NCBI GenBank assembly: GCA_039720395.1
Contig: CM077824.1
Span: forward strand, 22,468,013-22,532,012
Direction of reading: 5' to 3'
Source: Liquidambar formosana
Lineage: Eukaryota > Streptophyta > Magnoliopsida > Saxifragales > Altingiaceae
DNA length: 64,000 nucleotides
A program made the position numbers and the translations under genes. Under the pieces are notes generated by a model, which saw only the letters and a program-made list of their open reading frames with translations, was not told the DNA's origin and did no database searches. Below are positions 55,553 to 64,000 of this stretch, in pieces. Positions within the stretch are counted from its first letter, which is position 1, and each line of letters starts with the position of its first letter.

Positions 55553-56401
55553 ATGGCCTCTAAGAATGTTGTTGCTGATCTCACCAAGGGAGAGAAATTA
55601 GATGGAACCAACTATGATATGTGGCATAGGAAAATCCGATACCTGCTTAATGAACAAGAAGTCTTAGAAACTTTGACCACTTCTATGGTTGAACCTGAAA
55701 AGGGTGACACTGCCCAACACCGTCGTGATATGGAAGCCTATCAGGCTTGGGTTAAGAAAGATCGGTGCGCGCGCTTTACCATGCTTAGCAGCATGCACAA
55801 CGATCTTATTGGAGAGTTTGAGAACTCTCTCACTGCCCGAGACATGTGGGACCAACTGAAAGTTACATATGGTACTACATCTGCTACTAGGTTGCGAGCT
55901 CTCACTTTGAAGTTTGAGCAGTATACTGCGGACCCTAAACATTCTATGCCTGAACATTTGAGGGCAATGTCTGCCATGATTCGAGATTTAAAGGCTGCTG
56001 GTAATGTCCTTACTGATGAGCAGCAGGTTACAGCTGTTATACGTTCTTTGCCCGAGTCATGGGGGCAAATGAAGCTTGTCCTCACCCATAGCGAGAATAT
56101 TAAGACTTTTGCTGATATATCTCGTCACCTTGAGTTAGAGGTGGAGCGCCTAGGGGCGCACCGTGGCACTCTTTTTGTCGCCCAAGGAGGGCAACGCCAA
56201 CCATCTGGGTCTAAGCGCAAGGGACAAGGGAACAGTGCTGAGACATCTGGTAACAATGGGTCCAAGAAAGGCAATGTAGGAAAGCGCCGTAGAGGCAAGC
56301 GCGGTGGGAAAAAGGACAAGTCCAAGATAAAATGCTATAACTGTCAAAAGATGGGTCACTTTGCTAATGAATGCACTGAGGCAAAGAAGGTAGACCTCTA
56401 A
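55553..56401 (+). CDS. Copia gag (capsid and nucleocapsid), intact
   Basis: Start at ATG 55553 (MASKNVVADLTKGEKLDGTN), chosen because the KLDGTNYDMWHRKI motif opens copia gags. The 28 extra upstream codons in frame begin without ATG. 282 residues. The UBN2-type gag body (RDMWDQLKVTYGT, LRALTLKFEQY, AVIRSLPESWGQMK) is followed by a basic linker (KRRRGKRGGKKDKSK) and one CCHC zinc knuckle CYNCQKMGHFANEC. It forms virus-like particles that package element RNA. It ends in a proper stop, separated from pol, and is fully open, in contrast to the ruined pol after it. Confidence 0.92.
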   Translation: MASKNVVADLTKGEKLDGTNYDMWHRKIRYLLNEQEVLETLTTSMVEPEKGDTAQHRRDMEAYQAWVKKDRCARFTMLSSMHNDLIGEFENSLTARDMWDQLKVTYGTTSATRLRALTLKFEQYTADPKHSMPEHLRAMSAMIRDLKAAGNVLTDEQQVTAVIRSLPESWGQMKLVLTHSENIKTFADISRHLELEVERLGAHRGTLFVAQGGQRQPSGSKRKGQGNSAETSGNNGSKKGNVGKRRRGKRGGKKDKSKIKCYNCQKMGHFANECTEAKKVDL

Positions 56402-58010
56402 CACAACTCTCTCAATACTTATGTTTATTCACATATATTTGTTGCTCATTCTCTCCACGGTTGGATTGTAGACGCAGGAGCAACCAGATATGTAGTCAGA
56501 GATGGAGTTGGGTTTGTAGATTACAGAAAGATATCTGCGAGAACATAGTACGTTACTTTGGGTAATGGAACTCGAGAGGATGTTCTTGGTGTCTAATGTA
56601 ATTTATTTTCAGTTATTGTTTTTGTTAGAACTTGGATTTATTTTTTCTTTTTGATGTTACACAGTTGAACTTCTATTTAGATGGTAATTTGTATAGACAT
56701 GGACATCTATCTAATATTTTTATGTTAGATTTGGTTTTTTTCTTCATACTCTTAAGTGACTTATGATGATAATATTTTTTTTGATTTTGTGAAATGGCAT
56801 GCTAGACTTGAACACATAGGAAAAGATAAAATGGTTAGACTAGCTAGAGAAGGCTTATTGGGGTCTCTCGCTAAAGTAAGCCAACCTATGTGTGAGTGTT
56901 GTTTAGCAAGAAAAGCCTATAGGAAGGCACCTAGGGATCATATCCTTTAAACCTAGTCCATTTTGATATTGGTGAAGTGAAGAAAGATCTTAAACTTTAT
57001 GAGTTACAAGAATCTGAGGAAGTTACACCATCTTTGGGCGAAGGTGGGGAATTAGAAACTCATCTTGAAATCGCCAAAGATAGTGAGAGTAACTTGCCTC
57101 CTAGTGGGAGTGTACCAATTAGTGGGAGTGTACCACTAGAAATTGGCTCATAAGGATCTCAGTTACGTAGAAGCGAACGTGGAATAATTTCTCATCGTCG
57201 TTTTGAGATTGAAGAGAAATCCTTTATGTGTGCTCTGTTGGATCCTAATGATATGGATAAGCGTGCTTCTTATAAAGAAGCTTTAACTTCACCTAATTCT
57301 ACAGAATGGTTAGGTTCTATGAAGGATTAAATGAATTTCATGGCTAAAATTCAAGTCTAGGAATTGGTCAATGGACAAGAGCGCAAAGTATGCTGCCTTA
57401 AATGTTCGATTTATGGCCTAAAGAAATCATTTCACAAATTAATGAGGAAAAGAAGAAAATCGAAACAGTTCCCTATGCGAGTGTAGTTGGTAGTCTGATG
57501 TACGCTATGTTGTGTACTCGACTGAATATGCTTTGCAGTAGGTATGGTCAGTTGTTACTAGAGTAACCCCCTGTTCATTAGGAAGCAGTTAGGAGGATTT
57601 TCCGGGTTGATGGTGCGGCTATTTCTTGGTATAGAAAGAAACAGCCCTACATAGCTTTGTCCACATTAGAGTTAGTGTATGTTGCTTGTTCTGTGGCAAT
57701 ACATGAGGCTGTTTGGTTGAGTAGATTCTTCTAGTGTCTTGGGATCTCTGTTCTTGCAGATAAAGCCGTAATGATTTATATTGACAATATGGCAGCCTTA
57801 GCATATAATAAGGATCCCAAAATATCATGGAAGAACCAAACATATAGACATTTGTTTTCACTACATTTATGATATTATTGCACGAGGGGAGGTGGTCCTA
57901 CAGCGTATCTCCACCAATAGGATGGTGGATGATCCTCTTACCAAAACCATAGTTAGAGATGCATTTCAGACCCATTCTAGAGGTTTGGGACTTTATAGGT
58001 TTTGAAGTAG
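56402..58010 (+). pseudogene. Copia G pol remnants (protease, integrase, RNase H scraps)
   Basis: Protease GWIVDAGATRYVV (about 56460-56498), with in-frame stops after. Integrase zinc-finger KWHARLEHIGKDKMVRLARE and CECCLARKAYR (56786-56925). The integrase core and nearly all of RT are missing. RT traces KCSIYGLKK and PYASVVGSLMYAMLCTR (57400-57520); RNase H AISWYRKKQPYIALSTLE, then DDPLTKTIVRDAF (57620-57970). Stops in most segments. Total pol is about 1.6 kb against about 3.2 kb usual. Confidence 0.85.
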
Positions 58011-59115
58011 ATTTGGACACCTTACTGATTTTGATGTATTTGACATCTATATTTATGAGTATCTTATGCATATGGGTTTATATTATGGCGTAATTGATAC
58101 TATAATCAAGCACACATTTTATGTTGATGTCACCAGGCTTAGATCGGCCCACTCACACGGGCGATCACCTTGGCGCTTAGATAGCGAGCAAGATGAGACA
58201 ATAATCTTGGCACTAAGAGAGTGAGCAAGATATAGATATTTTGCTGGCGCTTGTAGAGCGATCAAAATATTATTTTTTGGAAATGTCGCCTTAGTTGAGC
58301 TAAGATGAGACTTATTAAAGTCGCATGAAGTAATTCCACAACTTCATGAAGCTTGAATAGAGCCGAATGTGAGATCTTAGACAGGCGCTCGATAAGTGAC
58401 TGGGTTAAGAAACTCAAGTTAGACGCTTGTATAGCGACTAGACTAAGATTCGTACGGCGTTGGAGTGTGACAGGCCCAAACCTAGTGGGAGCTCCGCCGT
58501 AGCATACATATCATACTGTATGTGCTATAGACGACCATTTAAGGGAATGGCTGGATAAATCCCTGCTCCAGCATTGTGTGAGCCCTAATAGATCAAATCG
58601 TGATCTATACTGTGCCCTTTGAACCTAGGACTATGCCATGAAATAAGGACTCGATGTCGCTACTTTAGCATGAAATCCAAGGGCCACGAAAAAATACGGT
58701 CCAGCGGACCATGTCTAGGAAAACGGTCAAGTCTAAATTGATTGGCATGAGTAGCTAGGGAAGATTGTTTGATATTGCACCCTTGTCTTGTAGCTCATAG
58801 TCCGGACAGTTATGTCAAATTTGTTTTGATATAATTATGAGTAAGAGTACATTGTTTGAGGTTGAGCATGATTTTTTGGTTTATAACCATGAGGGGTTAA
58901 AATATGCTCGATGTGGTGTGATAGAATAATCTGGGGCATAGACGAGATTTTTCGAGTGATGTGCTACATTAGTTAGATGGTGACTTAATATAGCACTCCT
59001 AACTTATACCTTCTCGTCAGGTCGCACGCTCCATTTTCTGTATGAGAAGAGAATTGGAAACGAGATAGAGAAGAAATCATTTAATGGACATGTTACCCAA
59101 AGTGGGAGTGGGAGA
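58011..59115 (+). other. 3' region of copia G with hairpin-type repeats, polypurine tract
   Basis: 1.1 kb non-coding. Five degenerate copies of GGCGCTT..TAGAGCGA(G)CAAGAT lie between 58170 and 58447; each can fold GCGCT/AGCG(A). AAAGTGGGAGTGGGAGA at 59099-59115 is the polypurine tract. Confidence 0.7.
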
Positions 59116-59495
59116 TGTTGGTATTTGGATTGGGTTTTGACCCGACCCACAACCCATGGATCGTCCACATGGGTTAGTTGGATTAAATGGGTTATGTCTG
59201 TTGGGAACAGACATAAGATATACCCATATATATATGTGTGTCTGTTGAAAACAGACGTTAATGTGAAAATATACCAGCCCTTTCTTCTCTCTGTTTCATC
59301 TCTCTGGCAACCATCACCATAGCCATTGAACTTGGAGTGTGGATATTATTGGGGAGACTCTGGTAGCCTTCTCCATTGACGAGTGGGTGCGTCTTCAAAG
59401 TTCGTGATTGCGTGGGGCTTGTAATCCAAGTACAAAGATCCGAATTGTTTCCGCTGAGGTATTCCGTATACCCATATTCTTATAGTAATCTTACA
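59116..59495 (+). repeat. 3' LTR of copia G
   Basis: Apparently identical to 53545-53924. Followed by AATCC. Confidence 0.93.
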
Positions 59496-60001
59496 AATCC
59501 AATCATGCATTGACACAAATTTAGTTCTCTCTAAATGTGGTTTATGGATTTATCTATCTTGTTTTAAATTAAAATTTGATGCACGACAACATCTGCTCTG
59601 GAATCATTGTTTATGGGCCATCCTTTGGAATACAAGTAGTTCTTAAATTAATATGTTTGTTCCTTTTAAAATCTTTATGTGCTAGATCATGTTGATCATC
59701 CAGCCTTATAATTTTCTTCATAATGTACATCAATACATACCTTAGCATAGGTATGGTTGACATAGTGCCTGCAAACTGTGGGGCTAGATAAATAGATGAC
59801 TCTAAATCCTTTTCAATGGCAATGGAGGATTAGTGTAATGTTTGTGAGAAAGAAAAGTTAAATTTAAGGTGAATAATAAATAAAAAAAGATTAATTATAT
59901 GATATTAGGCTATGCACAATGGGGGAAGGGAGTGTAGCATTGTGCTTAGTTAAGACTTACGATGAATGCTTTGTACTCCATGGAGACACACTAGGGTAGT
60001 G
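59496..60001. other. Intergenic, continuation of the F-box 3' flank
   Basis: Resumes the DNA interrupted by copia G. No gene recognised. Confidence 0.45.
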
Positions 60002-60559
60002 TTTGGCTGGGGGAATCATTCCCGGGAAAGGGGTTTGATTCCCCATTACCGTGTTTGGCACGATCAGATGACTGGGAAAGGAGCATTACCACTGGCTTGA
60101 GATTCCCAACAAAGCCCGGCATCCCAATGACACGGTACAGGTGGGTTTCCAAAAATCATTCCCAGGCATGTGTTTTATAACATTTCATAATGACGCGCGT
60201 GCCCTTGATTCTTCAATGGAACAAATCTGTATTTTGTTTGTGTCCTCTTTCAATCCCCAAAACCACGATCAACCTTCTGAGCCCTAGCTCTTCTCCCGCA
60301 CAAGACGTTAGCACAAATCGGAAGATAAGCATTGCTCACCACTGACGACCCCGGCTCACATGAATTGACTGTTTGGGTATGATTTATCTCCTGTACTTGT
60401 GCGATACATATTATTGTTTGATGTGGAAACCTTGTCTTCCTTCACGGCGACCAGATCTGCCACATCTCCATCTTTGCGTCGACCCACAACAACTCTTCGT
60501 GATCTATCCTCTCTTGTAGATCTACTTTGCTGTGTTTGATTTAGTCAAACGTGTTGTTT

Positions 60560-60870
60560 ATTTGATATATTTTGTTTACATAGCATGTATTTTATACAAG
60601 ATTTGTAAGAATTTTTCATATGTAAAGTATATTTCAGAATATACACTATAAAATATATCAAATCTTAGCAGTGAAGGGAATTTCATATTGTTCTCTCTCA
60701 CAAGAAGTTTTATATATAAAATATAACTCATTTGCTCAGATTTGAAGTTTATTTCATATGTTTTTATCAAATATCATGTTAAATATCTCAAATGACTCTA
60801 ATTTTTCTCATATGTGATGTTGATTCTATATGTTTCTATCTAATATCATGTTAAATATCTCAAATATGTT
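60560..60870 (+). repeat. 72-bp period duplication in the Harbinger 5' region
   Basis: ATCATGTTAAATATCTCAAAT occurs at about 60773 and 60845, with shared text before it (ATATGTTT(T/C)TATC). Confidence 0.6.
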
Positions 60871-61549
60871 TTTTATTTGATTTTTTTTTTTTTCCAGATG
60901 TGAATTCTTCTTTATATTTTTTCTCAAATATTGAAATATGATTGTGCTTTAAATATCATGATATTGTATATCTTTAGTGGCTACTATGAAGGGTTATAAC
61001 CAAATGGAAGTTATAGTATTTGATTGAACCATTAAACACGTGTGCATCTCATTGAGGTTTTTTGGCGTTGATTTTGGTTTGCCTATCGTCTTGTTGGAGA
61101 GGGCTACTTGTGTTCTTTGAATGTGCTTCGTGGCATGTTGTTTTGATAGTGTTTAGCCTTTGTTGTAGTTTTTTTTAGTTTTTTGGTTGTGCTTCTTGTC
61201 CAATATGTACTTATCTTTTTTATTAATACAAGTTGTTAATTATCAACAAATAAAGAGATTGGTTTGTCTTGTTTCAATTGAAATTTAGAACCATGGTTTC
61301 ATTTTCCCTTTTTATGATTACGAATAGAATAAATTTATTCTATTGGATTTTTATTGTTCATTACAATTATAGTCAATAAATTTTTCTCTTTCTCTCGAGG
61401 AAGCCCATCATCAACCCATGACTATATTAGTTTTAATTTTGTTATTGTTATATTTATAAGTTCCATGATTGATGGCTTGTTTTCACCCCCCCCCTTTTTT
61501 TTTTTTTCTTTCTTCTAAATTTCTGTAACTTTTATCTTATATACAATGA

Positions 61550-62265
61550 CTGCATTGTTTTTAGTGACAATATGTTTATCGATTGCTTGGGTGTTACTTG
61601 TCTCAATTAATTGGGATTATCTTCTTAGATGTAAAAAGTCTTATACTTTGTGAATATTATTGATGTACATATATGGTTAGAATGACGGTGTCCAAGAAGA
61701 AACAAATTTTTTGTATGTTGGAAAGTGTTCGATCTCTACTGAATGTTATTTCTTTGTGACACGTCTTGTTATACTTACTTATTGGTAAACATTACAAAGA
61801 CCATGCATTGAAGTCCAAATCCTATTTTACACATAAATCCCAGCAAGTGAACCTTCATAATATCATATTTCACAATGATACAACTTATGTAAATTAATTG
61901 CGTATGATAATATTGTTTTTAGTGACAATATATTTATCGACTGCTTGGGTGTTACTTGTCTCAATTAATTGGGATTATCTTCTTAGATGTAAAAAGTCTC
62001 ATGCTTAATGAATATTATTGATGTACAGATATGGTTAGAAAGACAGTGTCCAAGAAGAAACAAATTTTTTGTATGTTGGAAAGTGTTCGATCTCTACTAA
62101 ATGTTATTTCTTTGCGACACGTCTTGTTATACTTACTTCTTGGTAAACATTTCAAAGGCCATGTATTGAAGTCCGAATCCTATTTTACACATGAATCCCG
62201 GCAAGTGAACCTTCATAATATCATATTTCATAGTGATACAACTTATGTAAATTAATTGCGTATGA
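61550..62265 (+). repeat. 358-bp tandem duplication of the transposase 5' exon
   Basis: Copies at 61550-61907 and 61908-62265 are about 94-95% alike by eye. Both include VSKKKQIFCMLESVRSLLNV. The first copy has an extra TGA (TTGTGACAC) where the second has TTGCGACAC. Confidence 0.8.
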
Positions 62266-63452
62266 ATAGGTATACATTTGTCAAGTTGTGTGATATACTT
62301 CGCACCATAGGGAAGTTAAAAGACACTAGATACATAACAATTGAGGAGATGACTACAATGCTTTTACACATACTTACGCACCATGTCAAGAATAGAGTGA
62401 TAATAAATAGATCATGCGTTCCAGTGAGCCAATTAGTAGACATTTCAATGAAGATTTTAATGGAGTCGTACGACTGTAAAGTCATTTGCTTAAACAATCA
62501 GAAGCTGTTTCAGAAAACTCCATAGATGTAAGGTGGAAATGGTTTAAGGTATATACACCGAACACTATTTAATTATTTCTATTTCGCATTAATCTAATTA
62601 AGATAAGTATATTTTAATAATATAAAATCTGTTAATTATTATTTGAAATGGTAGTAATTGTTGTTTTCATTTTTTTTTTCCCTCCATTTATGTGTAGGAT
62701 TGTTTGGGCACTTTAGATGAGACTTATATTAGGATGAATGTGCCTGAGGTTGACAAACCTTGGTACCGAACAAGAAAAAATGATATTGCAACTAATGTAA
62801 TAGGAGTATGCTCCCAAAATATGCAATTCACTTTTGTTCTTCCAGGTTAGGAAGGTTCTACAGTTGATTCTCGAGTCGTAAGAGATGCTGTTAATAGGAG
62901 ACATGATCTTAAGGTCTCTCGTGGTACGTTACAAGTGATTGTTGTGAAAATTATATTACGTTAGTAGTATATAAATTACTAATATCATAAATACTTTCAT
63001 CTAGGTTTTTATTATCTTGTTGATGTTAGATATCCCAATGGAGAGGGATTTCTTGCCCCATATAGACTAGTGGTATCATTTAAATGATTGGAGGACTGGT
63101 CACCAACCTACCACTCAACAAAAGTTTTTCAACATGAAACATTCAAGTGCTATGAATGTTATAGAAAGATGCTTTGGGCTGCTTAAGCGGAAGTTGTCCA
63201 TTCTAAGAAATCCTTCTTTTTATCTTGTGTGGGCCCACAACCAGATTATTGTTGTATGTGTTCTTCTACACAACCATATAACTCGAGAGATGCCTACAGA
63301 CCCATTCAGGGAGCTCACATTTACTGAAAATTATAATCAGCCGCATGGGGATCCAATTAAATACGTTGATGCATCTGACCAATGGCAAGCGTGAAGGGAT
63401 ACAATAGCAAATGAAATGTTTAATAAGTGGAGAGCATCTAAGAATGCATAAT
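62031..63452 (+). pseudogene. Harbinger DDE transposase, broken
   Basis: N-terminal helix-turn-helix region: MNRYTFVKLCDILRTIGKLK, DTRYITIEEMTTMLLHIL, THHVKNRV (62264-62402). The catalytic part is interrupted by intron-like gaps and stops: CLGTLDETYIRMNVP (first Asp, about 62701-62746); STVDSRVVRDAV (second Asp, about 62855-62890); then VIERCFGLLKRKLSIL (Glu, about 63158-63205). It ends WRASKNA near 63450. At least two in-frame stops (TAG near 62849, TGA near 63088) and frame changes, so it is dead. Confidence 0.82.
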
Positions 63453-63737
63453 TTATATTTGTTTTGGGTTGTTTTATATTGAACAATAATCTTTATTAGA
63501 TTATATGCAAACTTATGGCTACTTACTTTCAATTATTAATTAGTGGTTTGTAGTTGACTATTTATTTATTGCAAATTGTATGTGGGTTGACATGATGTAC
63601 TTGTTTAGTGGTTTGTCACTTATGGATACTTATTTTCAATTTATTTTAATTAGAGATGTATAAATGTATGATAATTGATTGACTATATAAAAAAGTATAT
63701 ATTATATGTGCTTTATTTTTTGTTGCATATATATAGG

Positions 63738-64000
63738 ATGGCATCTACTAGTAGAGACAAGGATTCAACTGTCAGTATAGGCTGTGCAGGTACAAGGAAC
63801 CTGAAATATTAATGGACTCTGGCTGAGGATGATAAATTGGTTGAGAGTTTTTATGAATTGTACACTATAGGGACTTGAAAATGTGATATCGGCTTCAAGT
63901 ACGGTTACTTACTTAAACTAGAAAAGATGTTGGAGGAAAAGATGCTTGGATTTAGGGTTAAAGCTAGCCCACACATTGAATCTCAAGTAAAGACTTTGAA
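63738..64000 (+). pseudogene. Harbinger Myb/SANT-like ORF, partial
   Basis: MASTSRDKDSTVSIG, then WTLAEDDKLVESFYELY, GFKYGYLLKLEKMLEEKM and VKASPHIESQVKTL: the Myb_DNA-bind_3 pattern of the Harbinger accessory protein that helps transposase bind DNA and enter the nucleus. Stops after NLKY and after TIGT mark it as broken. Cut by the window end. Confidence 0.7.

Larger units (their letters stand above)
53545..59495 (+). mobile_element. Ty1/copia element G, structurally complete, pol defective
   Basis: 380-bp LTRs at 53545-53924 and 59116-59495 look identical base by base. Target duplication AATCC at 53540-53544 and 59496-59500. The PBS begins at 53925 and a polypurine tract lies at 59099-59115. 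gag is intact; pol is short, gapped and full of stops. Identical LTRs mean very recent insertion, so proteins must have come from another element. Confidence 0.93.
60002..64000 (+). mobile_element. PIF/Harbinger transposon, decayed, runs off the window
   Basis: The left end near 60000 (GTGTTTGGCTGGGGGAATCATT, then TTCCCGGGAAAGG and CCGTGTTTGG) is of Harbinger type. Transposase pieces (61.68-63.45 kb) and a Myb/SANT-like ORF (63.74 kb onward) follow on the same strand, the two genes of this superfamily. The right TIR is outside the window. Confidence 0.7.

Overview
This is nuclear DNA of a flowering plant. It has intron-split plant-specific gene families (a wall-associated receptor kinase, a PPR protein, an F-box protein), AT-rich spacers, and a very high load of plant-type Ty1/copia and Ty3/gypsy LTR retrotransposons, hAT, PIF/Harbinger and Tourist-like elements, a probable Helitron and a SINE. 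Nothing bacterial, organellar or viral is seen. The species cannot be named from the sequence; the very large TE-filled introns suggest a medium-to-large genome.

Layout. 1-3145 is the 3' half of a Ty1/copia element (pol to stop, then a 3' LTR). 3146-8600 is intergenic, with a degenerate tandem array, a sucrose-synthase-like exon scrap, a Tourist MITE and a candidate Helitron. 8665-41548 holds one host gene: a wall-associated-kinase (WAK) receptor kinase in three exons (8665-9505, 28095-28265, 40350-41548). Both splice junctions are phase 1 and the spliced frame is open for 736 residues. Its introns of 18.6 kb and 12.1 kb are almost entirely transposons.

Intron 1 is a nest. A minus-strand gypsy element (A) has its reverse transcriptase split by a Tat-type solo LTR (F, 13616-23751, target duplication CTGAR). 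F is split by a chromovirus (B, 14152-about 23461). B is split near its chromodomain by a plus-strand Tat-type fragment (D, about 15.0-18.685 kb). D carries an antisense, intron-containing plant-mobile-domain (PMD) gene and about 22 copies of the near-palindrome TGCGTACGCA. Intron 2 holds a Tat-type element that keeps gag but shows no pol (C, 28938-about 38395) with a GGTCAATACTC minisatellite.

Downstream lie a PPR gene on the minus strand (43202-45447) broken by one frameshift and one TGA, several TIR elements, and an F-box gene (50880-53111). The F-box gene was hit three times: an hAT element ends 10 nt before the ATG, an in-frame TAG sits mid-gene, and a second hAT element interrupts the last codons. 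A structurally complete copia element (53545-59495; apparently identical 380-bp LTRs, TSD AATCC) keeps an intact gag but a ruined pol, so it was probably mobilised in trans. The window ends in a decayed PIF/Harbinger element (about 60.0 kb to the edge) with DDE transposase pieces followed by a Myb/SANT-like ORF.

The only large host gene that still looks functional is the WAK. All coordinates of degenerate repeats are estimates by eye.
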